NCBI GenBank assembly: GCA_934271735.1
Contig: CAKQSB010000003.1
Coordinates: 106,601 to 170,600 of the forward strand
DNA from: an uncultured Clostridia bacterium
Lineage (GTDB): Bacteria; Bacillota; Clostridia; Christensenellales; Borkfalkiaceae
DNA: 64,000 nt
Direction: 5' to 3'
The translations under genes were made by a program, and so were the position numbers. The notes below the pieces were generated by a model. The model worked only from the letters and a program-made list of their open reading frames with translations, made no database searches and was not told the DNA's origin. The number at the start of each line of letters is the position of its first letter. Position 1 is the stretch's first letter. Below, one piece after another: positions 33,361-42,110 of this stretch.

Positions 33361-33885
33361 TTATTTGGTAACGTAATAGTTAAGCCCCGAATAATCGGAA
33401 ATCGCCGTCAGCGATTCGACTTTGAAACTAAGAAATTCAATGTTTTCCACCGTCGAATAATCGATTTCTCCGTCCTCACCGTAAGCGTAAACTTTTATTT
33501 TCGTTTTTTCCGCGGAAGCGACGGTTCCTTTGATATGAACCCACGTTTTATCGGGCGTGTCTTCGCTCTGATTTTTCGGTTCGGGAATTTCTCCGCCGTA
33601 ATCGAGGATAAATCCTATAACGGTGTCCTTCCCGCATTTGCAGCCGTACCCCGCCGAACATTTTCTCACTCCGCAACGGTAAACGTTGCCGTCCGTATCC
33701 GTAAGATCGTAAGTAAAGCAATCGTATTCAATCGGTTTATCTACGTACTGCTCGGGATAATATTGCATATTCGTCATCACGAGAAAGAACGTTTCCTCGT
33801 TTAAAACATACTCGTTACCGCCGCAGGACGAATTCGTAAAAAGTATAAAAATCAACGATAATATAATAAAAAATCTATTTTTCAT
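33361..33885 (-). CDS. Lipoprotein of the metal-importer operon
   Basis: 174 aa from the ATG at 33885. An upstream extension of the frame reads antisense-like arginine-rich sequence inside the permease gene and is rejected; GAGG precedes the chosen ATG and the sequence MKNRFFIILSLIFILFTNSSCGG is a clean lipoprotein signal. The mature part contains a GVRKCSAGYGCKCGKD cysteine cluster. Similar clostridial lipoproteins sit beside ZnuABC-type genes, but the function is unknown. Its ATG overlaps the permease stop by 4 bp. Confidence 0.8.
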   Translation of the reverse strand: MKNRFFIILSLIFILFTNSSCGGNEYVLNEETFFLVMTNMQYYPEQYVDKPIEYDCFTYDLTDTDGNVYRCGVRKCSAGYGCKCGKDTVIGFILDYGGEIPEPKNQSEDTPDKTWVHIKGTVASAEKTKIKVYAYGEDGEIDYSTVENIEFLSFKVESLTAISDYSGLNYYVTK

Positions 33886-34727
33886 TTCGCACCTCTTCCC
33901 GCAAATTTCCCGATTAAAAGAAAGACAAGAAACACCGCTATATCCGCCGCAACGACTGTCGACCCGACGGGCGTTCCGTACACGACGGACGTAAGTATTC
34001 CGAAAACGGCGCAAACAACCGATATCACGGATGAGCATATGACCACAGATTTAAAACTTTTGAAAACACGCATCGCGGAAAGCGCCGGAAAAATAACCAA
34101 AGCCGAAATCAAAAGCGAACCGACGAGATTCATTGCGAGAACGATTATCACGGCAATAATCACCGCTATAATAAGATTATATATTTCAACTTTAGTTCCC
34201 GTTGCTTTCGCAAAATTTTCGTCGAATGTGACGGCAAATATTCTGTTATAAAGCAACGTATAAGAAACGATTGCAAGAACGGACAACGCAAGACATATCC
34301 AGACCTGAATTCCGGTTAAAGTTAAAATAGATGTCGAACCGAAAAGTGTCGCGCACACGTCTCCCGACAAATTCGATGACGTCGAAAAAATATTCAGGAG
34401 CAAATACCCCACCGCAAGCGAACCGACGGAAATCATAGCCACAAGCGCGTCGCCTTTTATTTTCGCGTTCTGACCTACCCGAAGAAGAAGTATCGCGCAG
34501 ATTATCGTTACGGGAAGAACTATAACCATATTATCGGTAAGCCCGACGATTCCCGCGACAGCCATTGCTCCGAATGCGACGTGCGACAACCCGTCGCCTA
34601 TGTACGAATATCTTTTCAAAACAAGCGTTACGCCGAAAATCGAAGAACAAAGCGCGATCAGGACGCCGACGATAAGCGCGTATCTCACAAAAGGAAACTG
34701 CAGATAAGTTATTATTTTTTCAAACAT
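33882..34727 (-). CDS. znuB: Zinc/manganese ABC importer permease
   Basis: 281 aa from the ATG at 34727, chosen because AAGGAGG lies just upstream and the first 23 codons of the longer frame are antisense to the ATPase gene. About eight membrane helices; conserved ABC-3 features include SYIGDGLSHVAFGAMAVAGIVG and the C-terminal cytoplasmic-loop region. With ZnuA and ZnuC it forms the importer for Zn2+ or Mn2+. Its stop overlaps the downstream lipoprotein start. Confidence 0.92.
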   Translation of the reverse strand: MFEKIITYLQFPFVRYALIVGVLIALCSSIFGVTLVLKRYSYIGDGLSHVAFGAMAVAGIVGLTDNMVIVLPVTIICAILLLRVGQNAKIKGDALVAMISVGSLAVGYLLLNIFSTSSNLSGDVCATLFGSTSILTLTGIQVWICLALSVLAIVSYTLLYNRIFAVTFDENFAKATGTKVEIYNLIIAVIIAVIIVLAMNLVGSLLISALVIFPALSAMRVFKSFKSVVICSSVISVVCAVFGILTSVVYGTPVGSTVVAADIAVFLVFLLIGKFAGRGAK

Positions 34728-34728
34728 T

Positions 34729-35433
34729 TCAAGCCTCCTTCGCTTCGGCGATTTTCGCGTAAAACGCCGAAGCCGCGAACTCGTCTCTGCTCCCAAAAAA
34801 ACAGGGTTTTCCGACGTAAAGAATATGCGACGAATATTTAAGAGCCGCCGATATATCGTGCGAAATCATAACTATCGTTATTTTGCGTTCTTTGTTGAGC
34901 TTATCTATCGTTTCGTACAGCTCGTTCGTCACAATGGGATCGAGCCCCGCGACGGGTTCGTCCAGAAGAAGCATCTTTTTCGTGGAACAAAGCGCCCTTG
35001 CAAGCAAAACTCTTTGTTGCTGCCCGCCAGACAATTCGCGAAAACATCTTTTTGAAAAGCCCGATAGCCCGAGCAGTTCCATATTTTCGAGCGCGGTTTC
35101 TTTTTGTTTCTTCGTGTAAAACGGACGAAATCCGAGTCCGGAAAGACAACCCGACAAAACTATTTCGTAAACGCTCGCGGGAAAATCTTTCTGCGCGTCC
35201 GTTCTCTGCGGAATATAGCCGATTTCGGTTGTTTTAAGTCCGTCGCCATACTTTATTTCCCCCGAAAGAGGTTCTTGAAGAGACAAAACGGTTTTCATCA
35301 GCGTGCTTTTCCCAGCACCGTTTTCGCCTAAAATACATAAGTAATCTCCGCCGTTCACGGTAAAATCGATATTTTCGGCAACGGCTTTGCCGTCGTATCC
35401 GAGAGAGAGATTTTTACAAGAAATTTCAGCCAT
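34729..35433 (-). CDS. znuC: Zinc/manganese ABC importer ATPase
   Basis: 234 aa. Walker A GENGAGKSTL (about 37-46), signature ELSGGQQQRVLLARAL, Walker B KMLLLDEPVAGLD, H-loop VMISHDI. The family-specific EIGYIPQRTDAQKDFPASVYEIVLSG stretch matches ZnuC/AdcC. The gene abuts znuA (stop and start adjacent) and is separated from znuB by one base. Confidence 0.93.
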   Translation of the reverse strand: MAEISCKNLSLGYDGKAVAENIDFTVNGGDYLCILGENGAGKSTLMKTVLSLQEPLSGEIKYGDGLKTTEIGYIPQRTDAQKDFPASVYEIVLSGCLSGLGFRPFYTKKQKETALENMELLGLSGFSKRCFRELSGGQQQRVLLARALCSTKKMLLLDEPVAGLDPIVTNELYETIDKLNKERKITIVMISHDISAALKYSSHILYVGKPCFFGSRDEFAASAFYAKIAEAKEA

Positions 35434-36435
35434 TTAATTCTTCTCCCCGTTTTTTACGCCGAGCGCAATTTTAACCGCGTCGTAATTTTTTCTCATTAAG
35501 GAAAGATAATCCGCACCGTTTTCGATATCCTTTTGTTTTACCTCCTGCATAGAATCGAAAACGACTATTTGCTGATTTTTGTTTTTCGTTGCGTTTATCA
35601 CCGATTTTGCAATGCCTTTATCTCCGCCGTCGATAACGCAGATACTCGACAAATCGTACTCGTCTATTTTGCCGGCAAGGAAAACTATCGTTTCGAAAGA
35701 GGCTTCCGTCTCGGCGGAACAACCCGAAAAAGCCGCATAGCAATTCAAAGAATAATCGTCGGCAAAATAACGGAAAGGAAATCTGTCGCCGAAAACAAGA
35801 GTTTTAACGCTCGATTTTTCTATCGCTTCCTTAAATTCGTTATCGAGTTTATAGAGCTTTTCCTTGTATTTTGCCAAATTGTTTTCAAATACGTTTTTAT
35901 TTTCGGGGAAAAGTTCGCAGAGTTTGTCGGTTATTTTTTCGCATAAAACACCCGCGTTTTTTAAAGACAACCAGATATGCTCGTCTTTTTCGTTTTCGTC
36001 GTGGTCGTGATTTTCGTCGTGGTCGTGATCGGAATGTTCTTCTCCGCCCTCTTCCCTTTCGTGCTTAGCAAGATCTCCCAAAGCGTCGATAAGATTAAGC
36101 GTGTTGTTCTCGTCCTTTTTTACGCTTTTAAATGTTTTTCCGACCCATTCGTCCGATTCTCCGCCGACGTAAACAAACAAATCGCTTTTACCTATTTTAA
36201 CGATATCGTCCGCGCTCGGCTGATAACTGTGAAGATCTACGCCGTTTTTTCCGAGAAGAGTCACTTCATACTCGTCGCACTTCTCGCCTAAAATGTTTTT
36301 AATCCAGTCGTACTCGGGAAAAATCGTACAGACAATGGATTTTTTCGTATTGTCGCCGCCTTTTCCGCAAGAAACGAAACATAAGCAGCCCGTAAGAATA
36401 AATATCGACAAAACTGCCGAAAGAATTTTTTTCAT
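35434..36435 (-). CDS. znuA: Zinc/manganese ABC importer binding lipoprotein with His-rich loop
   Basis: 333 aa, cluster A-I solute-binding protein. Lipoprotein signal with the cysteine near 23 (FVSC). Metal ligands fit ZnuA: His in VDLHSYQPS, His in DEHIWLSLKNA, and later FGDRFPFRYFADDY and CVIDGGD. A loop at about 125-153 contains EEHSDHDHDENHDHDEN, typical of zinc-binding proteins and suggesting zinc over manganese. No Zur/AdcR operator was recognised upstream; instead there is a pair of overlapping terminator hairpins. Confidence 0.92.
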   Translation of the reverse strand: MKKILSAVLSIFILTGCLCFVSCGKGGDNTKKSIVCTIFPEYDWIKNILGEKCDEYEVTLLGKNGVDLHSYQPSADDIVKIGKSDLFVYVGGESDEWVGKTFKSVKKDENNTLNLIDALGDLAKHEREEGGEEHSDHDHDENHDHDENEKDEHIWLSLKNAGVLCEKITDKLCELFPENKNVFENNLAKYKEKLYKLDNEFKEAIEKSSVKTLVFGDRFPFRYFADDYSLNCYAAFSGCSAETEASFETIVFLAGKIDEYDLSSICVIDGGDKGIAKSVINATKNKNQQIVVFDSMQEVKQKDIENGADYLSLMRKNYDAVKIALGVKNGEKN

Positions 36436-36477
36436 AATAAAATTAAATCTCCTTTTTAATAAAAAATCGTACCAAAA

Positions 36478-36542
36478 AAGAGCCGCCTTTTCCGATTTTT
36501 TTAAAACGCGAAAAAGCCGAATATAACGTTCGGCGGGCTCTT
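36478..36542 (-). terminator. Nested hairpins between the CPVC-protein gene and znuA
   Basis: Minus strand: an inner stem GCCGAA/TTCGGC (36534-36516) followed by T5, and an outer pairing AAGAGCC/GGCTCTT (36542-36478) followed by T6. The outer pairing competes with the inner one for a GGC. It ends transcription of the upstream gene or sets read-through into znuA. Confidence 0.6.
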
Positions 36543-36559
36543 AAATTTTTTATTCGATT

Positions 36560-36856
36560 TTAACTTAACTGGAGATCGTTCAAAGAAACGGGCGTTACCC
36601 TTTCGGATACGTCGCCCCTGTCGTTAAATAAAATGAAAACAACCGAAAAATAAGCGACGAAGAAAACCGCGGCGGCAGCTATTTTTTTTGCTCCGTCCGA
36701 AATCTTTTCGACAATCCTTAAAACCGCGCATACGGGACAATCTTCCCCTATACAGTCGTGATTTCTCTGTTCGGCTGAAAATTTAAAAGAAAAGGCAAGC
36801 GCGACGATATAAAAAACAAGTAAAATCATCGATATGACTTTAACTCTTTTTTTCAT
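36560..36856 (-). CDS. Small membrane protein with CIGEDCPVC motif
   Basis: 98 aa with two membrane segments (about 8-25 and 60-80). Between them is HDCIGEDCPVCAVLRIVEK, a compact cysteine/histidine motif probably exposed outside the membrane and able to bind a metal. The ribosome site AAGGAGGTAACATATG is very strong. Small proteins with an HDCxGxDCPxC segment often lie beside zinc uptake genes in clostridia, as here, but no function is established to my knowledge. Confidence 0.78.
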   Translation of the reverse strand: MKKRVKVISMILLVFYIVALAFSFKFSAEQRNHDCIGEDCPVCAVLRIVEKISDGAKKIAAAAVFFVAYFSVVFILFNDRGDVSERVTPVSLNDLQLS

Positions 36857-36898
36857 ATGTTACCTCCTTTTACTTTATTGTTGAAATCTATTATCGTT

Positions 36899-37294
36899 TT
36901 ACTGTTTTTTGCAAGCGCAGCAACTCGCGCAACCTCTGCCGTTTGTTTCGGATTTCGTGGAACAACCTTCGCAAACGTTTACGCTTTCTTCGATGGTATC
37001 TTCCTCGTCGTCCTCGTTTTCACGCATAAATTCGTCGTAAACCTCTTCCAGAAGTTTCTCGTCGTCCACGGGAATAAGAGTTTCGTCTTTTTCGTCGCCC
37101 GAAAGCTTGAAAACGATCAATTCGTCGGGATCTATTCCGTTTTTAGGCTCGGCAGGTTGAAAAAAAACAAACCACTCGTCTTTATAATCTATCGTGCCGA
37201 TGTGGTAAAATTTTTCGACATTTCCGTCCTCGCCGGTAAGCGCGACGAATTCGTTTTCTTCGTTATGTTCGTTTTCGATAAATTTTTCGGTCAT
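36899..37294 (-). CDS. DUF1292 (YrzB-like) protein with cysteine-rich tail
   Basis: 131 aa. ENEFVALTGEDGNVEKFYHIGTIDYKDEWFVFFQP and the VFKLSGDEKDETLIPVDDEKLLEEVYDEFM segment are the DUF1292 core, an acidic protein common in Bacillota next to ruvX. The extra C-terminus carries seven cysteines in CEGC and GRGCASCCACKK arrangements, which could bind zinc. It follows ruvX by 20 bp. The function of the family is unknown. Confidence 0.88.
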   Translation of the reverse strand: MTEKFIENEHNEENEFVALTGEDGNVEKFYHIGTIDYKDEWFVFFQPAEPKNGIDPDELIVFKLSGDEKDETLIPVDDEKLLEEVYDEFMRENEDDEEDTIEESVNVCEGCSTKSETNGRGCASCCACKKQ

Positions 37295-37314
37295 ACTTTA
37301 AATCCTTTTATGCT

Positions 37315-37737
37315 TTAAGTTTGGTTTTTGATTCGTCTCAGATAATCCTCGAGAATATACGAAGCAGCTATCTTATCGATAACGTCTTTGCGCTTTTCTC
37401 TGCGCATATCCGCCTCGAGAAGAACTCTTCTCGCCTCTTTTGTGGAAAATCTTTCGTCCTGAGTGACGATTTCAATATCGGTTTTCTTCTTTAATTCTTC
37501 GATAAAAAATCTCGTCTTTTCGGTTTGTTCGCACTCTTTGCCGTCGAAATTAAGCGGCAGACCGCAAACAATCGTCTCGGCATAACGGGACTTAGCAAGC
37601 GTGATAAGATAATCAACGTCCTTTATAAGAGATTTTCTCCAGTACGTTTCTACGGGCAAAGCCATTTCGTTGAACGGATCGGACACCGCCACGCCTATTC
37701 TTTTATCTCCTATATCGAATGCGATTATTCTTCCCAC
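37315..37737 (-). CDS. ruvX: RuvX/YqgF-type Holliday-junction resolvase-like protein
   Basis: 140 aa, RNase H-like fold. FDIGDKRIGVAVSDPFNEMALP carries the first catalytic aspartate; TQDERFSTKEARRVL and RKDVIDKIAASYILEDYL carry the remaining acidic residues. In bacteria it is essential and acts in pre-16S rRNA 5'-end processing, perhaps also on DNA junctions. Translation starts at GTG (37737-37735) with ACGGAG upstream. The partner DUF1292 gene follows, as in Bacillus yrrK-yrzB. Confidence 0.93.
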   Translation of the reverse strand: MGRIIAFDIGDKRIGVAVSDPFNEMALPVETYWRKSLIKDVDYLITLAKSRYAETIVCGLPLNFDGKECEQTEKTRFFIEELKKKTDIEIVTQDERFSTKEARRVLLEADMRREKRKDVIDKIAASYILEDYLRRIKNQT

Positions 37738-37766
37738 ATGCTACTCCGTAAAATTTACTCAACCCC

Positions 37767-37795
37767 ATTTTATCACTTTCGGTTTTTTTTTACAA
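37767..37795 (-). promoter_or_regulatory. Promoter for ruvX
   Basis: Minus strand: TTGTAA (37795-37790), a 17-bp spacer, TAAAAT (37772-37767), about 30 bp upstream of the GTG start. Confidence 0.6.
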
Positions 37796-37901
37796 GCTTT
37801 TTTCTTCGTTAATTTATAATAAAAGAATGAAATATTTCTTTTTTGCGCATACTCTGAATGGCTGAAAAAGCCTTTTAGGAAGAATACCGAAGGAGGAATC
37901 A

Positions 37902-38087
37902 ATGGATAAGAATTTTGCTTGCGGTATGGTTCTCGGTCTTTTAGGCGGGGCTTTGCTTGTAGCCAACTCGTATAAAGCGAGAAAACTCGTCAAAGACGGT
38001 CAGGAGGAAATCAAAAACAAGGTTTCCGAAATAACCGAAAAGAAAGGCAAAAAAAATAGCGAAGACATAGAAGAAACAAACGACTAA
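37902..38087 (+). CDS. Small YtxH-like membrane protein
   Basis: 61 aa. A glycine-rich membrane segment, FACGMVLGLLGGALLVANSYKARKLV in part, is followed by a charged helix and an acidic end. This is the layout of YtxH/DUF-type small envelope proteins linked to stress, function unknown. GAAGGAGG precedes the ATG. It is a single-gene unit ended by a terminator 9 bp after its stop. Confidence 0.75.
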   Translation: MDKNFACGMVLGLLGGALLVANSYKARKLVKDGQEEIKNKVSEITEKKGKKNSEDIEETND

Positions 38088-38095
38088 AAGATGAT

Positions 38096-38129
38096 AAAAC
38101 CCCTGTCGAAATATCTCGACGGGGGTTTT
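38096..38129. terminator. Bidirectional terminator
   Basis: AAAACCCC-T-GTCGA and TCGAC-G-GGGGTTTT flank a 6-nt loop, with A and T runs on both sides. It serves the small membrane-protein gene and the convergent kinase gene. Confidence 0.85.
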
Positions 38130-38147
38130 ACGTTAATCATAATTTAT

Positions 38148-39047
38148 TTAAAAATTTCCGATAAATTCTTTGATTATAGAAGTTTTTACAACATAATCGG
38201 GATTGCCGTTTTTCATAAAACTCAAAAATTTCACAAGATGCTCGGCGGTATTATCGGAAGTTTTTTCGGCTAAAACGTTCAGTTTATCCCAAAGAACTTT
38301 TCTGTATATTTTCGGCTCGTACGGGATAAAAGTATCGACCGAAAAATCAGCTTCGCTTTTAAACGGAGCAACGTATAACTCCTCGCCTTTTTCCACGCTT
38401 TTGAAATAACCCAAAGTTTCCGAAATATCTCTTCCCCTGTAAACGGAGTCTCTGCTCATACGCCTTAAAAGCCTGACATACTTAGGGTGAATAAGTTCGT
38501 CTCCGCACTTCACTCTCGTCCTCACGCTTACGTAAAGCTTAACCGAGCTTTTTTTATCGATAGGAACAACGCTTTCGTTAAGAGCGTGAATCCCCTCGAA
38601 AATAACTATTTCGCCTTTTTGTCTTTTAATTTTATCTCCGGGCAAAACGCTTCTCTTACCGACAAAATCGAAACGCGGCAATACGGTTTCTTCAAGATTC
38701 ATTATTTTTCGGATATTTTCGGAAAGGAGATCGGATTTAATCCTTGTCGGAGACTCCAGATCGACAACGCCCGCCTCTTCGGGTAAAACCGTTTTAAAGT
38801 AATTATCGAGAGAAATTACATACGAATTATGCCCTTTCTCATACAAAAGCTCTTTGATGACGTTTGCCGTCGTCGTCTTTCCCGAACCGGAAGGACCTGA
38901 AATGAGGACTATCGGTTTATTTTCTGCGTTCGCCGATATCTTATCGGCGATTAAGCCCAAACCCTCGCGGAATTTCCGGTCTTCTCTTTTGTAATCTTCT
39001 GCGGTCGTAAAATTTTCGTTTATAAAATCGGATATGATTATTTTCAT
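38148..39047 (-). CDS. Uridine-kinase-like nucleoside kinase
   Basis: 299 aa. The P-loop GPSGSGKTTTA is at about residues 50-60; YVISLDNYFKTVLPEEAGVVDLESPTRI and IFEGIHALNESVVP match the PRK/uridine kinase family. Many clostridial relatives are about 550 aa with an N-terminal TGS/threonyl-tRNA-synthetase-like region; this one has only a 45-residue N-terminal extension. It would phosphorylate uridine/cytidine or a related nucleoside. The gene sits at the 3' end of the flavoprotein cluster, 1 bp after the DUF1667 gene. Confidence 0.85.
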   Translation of the reverse strand: MKIIISDFINENFTTAEDYKREDRKFREGLGLIADKISANAENKPIVLISGPSGSGKTTTANVIKELLYEKGHNSYVISLDNYFKTVLPEEAGVVDLESPTRIKSDLLSENIRKIMNLEETVLPRFDFVGKRSVLPGDKIKRQKGEIVIFEGIHALNESVVPIDKKSSVKLYVSVRTRVKCGDELIHPKYVRLLRRMSRDSVYRGRDISETLGYFKSVEKGEELYVAPFKSEADFSVDTFIPYEPKIYRKVLWDKLNVLAEKTSDNTAEHLVKFLSFMKNGNPDYVVKTSIIKEFIGNF

Positions 39048-39048
39048 T

Positions 39049-39411
39049 TCATTTATATACTATGTCGCCCGTATTGCTCGTTGCTATAAGATCAACTCCG
39101 TCGGTTATATCTTTAAGGATAACCTGCCCTATTTTTACAGGCGGCGCGACCTTTACTTCTTTGATTGTTTTCATCAAATCGAATATTTCGGACTTTTTAA
39201 TCGGCTTATCCGTCTTCACGGAAACCATTTCGCCCGACGTACATTTTACCGTCGACGTGAGAACTCTCAAGGGGCAAACAACTTCGCTTTCCGCGTATTT
39301 TCTCCCTCTCGGACATTCGTTCCCCTGTACATTTTCTATTTTATCGCCGTTAAGAGTTACCGTTATTTCGCAACCCTTAGGACATTCCACGCAAGTAAGC
39401 TTCTTTTCCAT
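39049..39411 (-). CDS. DUF1667 cysteine-rich redox protein
   Basis: 120 aa. CVECPKGCEITVTL and GNECPRGRKYAESEVVCPLRVLTSTVKC give five cysteines placed as in DUF1667, likely an iron-sulfur or zinc site. The family almost always accompanies a GlpA-like dehydrogenase and a pyridine-nucleotide flavoprotein, exactly the two genes upstream. It may act as an electron-transfer or assembly partner. Its start overlaps the flavoprotein stop by one base. Confidence 0.92.
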   Translation of the reverse strand: MEKKLTCVECPKGCEITVTLNGDKIENVQGNECPRGRKYAESEVVCPLRVLTSTVKCTSGEMVSVKTDKPIKKSEIFDLMKTIKEVKVAPPVKIGQVILKDITDGVDLIATSNTGDIVYK

Positions 39412-40676
39412 TATTTGTCACCTTTTATCTCTACGGTTATTTCTACCGATACTCCGGATATTTCGGAGAAAAGCCTGTCGGGCAAATTTACTCTCTGCAT
39501 TTCGCCGGGTACGACGATCGGCTTTTTTATCGAAAAAATCTCTTTTTCTCCGCATTTTATCGATATAATCGGATTTCTGACAACCGCTTTAGCTCTGAAA
39601 TAAAGCGAAACGTTTCCCGAAAGATTAACGTCGATTTTCTGCGGCAAAACATAAGAAACGTCCGTTCCCGCAACCATAGGAACAAGCTTTTTACCCCTTT
39701 CTCCGTTTAAAGAATATTCGGCAGCGTATTTCCCCGCGATTTCCGATTCTTCCGAAACAAAATCCACGAGATCGTGAACTTGCAGTACGTTACCGCAGGC
39801 AAAAATACCGCTTACGGAAGTTTCCCTCGTCTGGTCGACGACCGCGCCTTTCGTTCGCGGAGAAAGCTCCACGCCCGCTTCTTTCGAAAGTTCGTTTTCG
39901 GGAATCAATCCGACCGAAAACAAAACCGTGTCGCAATCGAAATGAATTTCCGTTCCTTTTATCGGCTTTTTGTTTTCGTCCACGACGGAAACAACTACTC
40001 CGCTCACCCTCTCTTTCCCCTCGATTTTCGTAATCGTATGATTTAGATAAAGAGGTATACCGAAATCATCGAGACACTGAACGATATTGCGTTTAAGTCC
40101 GCTCGAATACGGCATAATTTCGCAAACCGCCTTGACCTTCGCTCCCTCTAAAGTCATTCTTCTCGCCATAATAAGCCCGATATCTCCCGAACCGAGAATA
40201 ACCACGTTTTTCCCCGGCAGATAACCTTTGATATTAACAAATTTCTGAGCCGCTCCCGCGGAAAACACCCCTGCAGGTCTCGAACCCGGAATATTGAGCG
40301 CTCCGCGGCTTCTTTCCCTGCAACCCATCGCAAGGATAATCGCCTTTGCGGAAACCTGAAACACTCCTTTTTCTTCGTTTATCGCCGTGACGATTTTTTT
40401 GTTCGTCAAAGATAAAACCGTCGTTCCCGTATAGATTTTTATATTTCTCTTTTTCGCTTCCGTTATAAATCTGTCGGCATATTCCGGACCCGTAAGACTT
40501 TCTTTAAATCGGGTAAGTCCGAAACCGTTATGAATACACTGATTGAGAATTCCGCCGAGTTTCTCGTCTCTTTCGATTATAAGAACGCTTTTCTCTCCCG
40601 AATCGTAAGCCTTTATTCCCGCCGCAAGCCCCGCGGGACCTCCGCCGATTATCACGACGCCGTATTGCTCGTTCAT
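39411..40676 (-). CDS. NAD(P)/FAD-dependent oxidoreductase of the glycerol-3-phosphate cluster
   Basis: 421 aa from the ATG at 40676 (MNEQYGVVIIGGGPAGLAAG); GGAGG is upstream and the longer frame is antisense-like sequence within the preceding gene. FAD motif GGGPAG near 10, second dinucleotide motif VVILGSGDIGLIMARR near 160, and the ILNQCIHNGFG segment that resembles the redox-active region of this family. In combination with a GlpA-like dehydrogenase and DUF1667 it is expected to pass electrons from glycerol-3-phosphate to NAD or an unknown acceptor. The start overlaps the upstream stop by 4 bp. Confidence 0.9.
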   Translation of the reverse strand: MNEQYGVVIIGGGPAGLAAGIKAYDSGEKSVLIIERDEKLGGILNQCIHNGFGLTRFKESLTGPEYADRFITEAKKRNIKIYTGTTVLSLTNKKIVTAINEEKGVFQVSAKAIILAMGCRERSRGALNIPGSRPAGVFSAGAAQKFVNIKGYLPGKNVVILGSGDIGLIMARRMTLEGAKVKAVCEIMPYSSGLKRNIVQCLDDFGIPLYLNHTITKIEGKERVSGVVVSVVDENKKPIKGTEIHFDCDTVLFSVGLIPENELSKEAGVELSPRTKGAVVDQTRETSVSGIFACGNVLQVHDLVDFVSEESEIAGKYAAEYSLNGERGKKLVPMVAGTDVSYVLPQKIDVNLSGNVSLYFRAKAVVRNPIISIKCGEKEIFSIKKPIVVPGEMQRVNLPDRLFSEISGVSVEITVEIKGDK

Positions 40677-42100
40677 TTTGTTTTTCCCTCCAAAATAAAT
40701 GAATTTTTGCCGGATTTCGTAATTTCCGTCAGATCCTTGCCGAGTTCTCTCGCAAGAATTTCCACGACGTACGGTTGACAAAAACCGCCCTGACATCTCC
40801 CCATTCCCGCTCTCGTTCTGCGTTTAATCGCGTCTACGGACGTAGCATGCGGATTTTCTCTTATTGCGTTCACGATTTCGCCCTCGGTGATTTGTTCGCA
40901 CCTGCAAACAATTCTGCCGTATTTTTCATCTTTCTTAATAACTTCGTTCTTTTCGTCAACGCTCAACTGTTCGAAAAAATATTCAGCTTTTCTGTAAGGG
41001 TCGAATTTATCTTTCTTTTTTAATTTCAGTCTTTTCGCAACCAATTCTTCGACAACATATTTCCCGATTGCGGGCGAAGCCGTAAGCCCGGGCGATTCGA
41101 TACCGATAAGCTCGATAAAACCTTTGTTGTTTTCGCTCTCTTCGATAATGAAATCGTGCTTATCGCTATACGCCCTCACTCCGGCAAAAGAAGTTATTGT
41201 ATCGCCGAGCGGCACGCTCTTCACCATTTCGGCAGCTTTTTTTATAACGGCGTTCAATCCTTCGCTCGTCGTGTCGGTATCGTTATCCGATATTTCTTCC
41301 GCCGTCGGTCCGAGAATGATATTGCCGTCTGCAGTCGGCGAAACAAGTATTCCCTTACCGAGCGCGGAAGGCGTGAAAAACAGCGTTTTATCGGTAAGGT
41401 ATTTTGCCGTTTTGTCGAGAAGAATATATTCGCCTCTCCTCGCGAAAACGTTATATTTATCACCGATAAGTTCCGCGATTTTGCCGCTGTTTATCCCCGC
41501 CGAATTTATGACTATTTTCGACTCGATCATTTCTCCGTTTTTCGAAAATGCCCTGTAATAATCTGCGATTTTTTCAAGTTTTACGACTTCGAAATCACAT
41601 TTCAATTCCGCGCCGTTATCCATCGCGTTGCCGATTGCGGCAATCGTCAGATTATAAGGGCAAACTATTCCGCCGCTTTTCGCGTAAAGCGCGCCGACGG
41701 CGTTTTCGTTTATCTTCGGTACGATTTCGAGAAGTTTTTCACGGCTTATGATCTCCATATTTTCAACGCCGTTTTTCTCTCCTCTTTCTTTAAGCTCCTT
41801 AACCGTTCCCAGTTGCGCGTCGTCGAAAGCCACGACAAGCGAACCGTTATTTCTGTATTTAACGCCAAGCTCTTCGCAAACTTCTTTCATCATCTTGTTT
41901 CCGAGAACATTAAACTTCGCTTTTAAAGTGTTTTCTTTGGCGTCGTAACCTGCGTGAACGATACCGCTGTTAGCCTTGCTTTGCCCCATACAGACGTCGT
42001 TTTCCTTTTCGAGCATACATATTTTAAGGTCGTATCTCGATAATTCCCTTAAAATCATCGCGCCGACGACCCCTCCGCCTATAACCGTTACGTCAAACAT
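40673..42100 (-). CDS. FAD-dependent glycerol-3-phosphate dehydrogenase-like protein with BFD [2Fe-2S] domain
   Basis: 475 aa. The N-terminus VTVIGGGVVGAMILRELSRY binds FAD; QSKANSGIVHAGYDA is the DAO/GlpA signature. The C-terminal BFD-like domain has CRCEQ and CQGGFCQ (cysteines in IVCRCEQITEGEIV and MGRCQGGFCQPYV), which bind an iron-sulfur cluster. Known relatives oxidise glycerol-3-phosphate; some act on hydroxyglutarate, so the substrate is inferred. It is the second gene of the block HAD phosphatase, this protein, flavoprotein, DUF1667. Confidence 0.88.
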   Translation of the reverse strand: MFDVTVIGGGVVGAMILRELSRYDLKICMLEKENDVCMGQSKANSGIVHAGYDAKENTLKAKFNVLGNKMMKEVCEELGVKYRNNGSLVVAFDDAQLGTVKELKERGEKNGVENMEIISREKLLEIVPKINENAVGALYAKSGGIVCPYNLTIAAIGNAMDNGAELKCDFEVVKLEKIADYYRAFSKNGEMIESKIVINSAGINSGKIAELIGDKYNVFARRGEYILLDKTAKYLTDKTLFFTPSALGKGILVSPTADGNIILGPTAEEISDNDTDTTSEGLNAVIKKAAEMVKSVPLGDTITSFAGVRAYSDKHDFIIEESENNKGFIELIGIESPGLTASPAIGKYVVEELVAKRLKLKKKDKFDPYRKAEYFFEQLSVDEKNEVIKKDEKYGRIVCRCEQITEGEIVNAIRENPHATSVDAIKRRTRAGMGRCQGGFCQPYVVEILARELGKDLTEITKSGKNSFILEGKTK

Positions 42101-42110
42101 TTTCCTCTCC

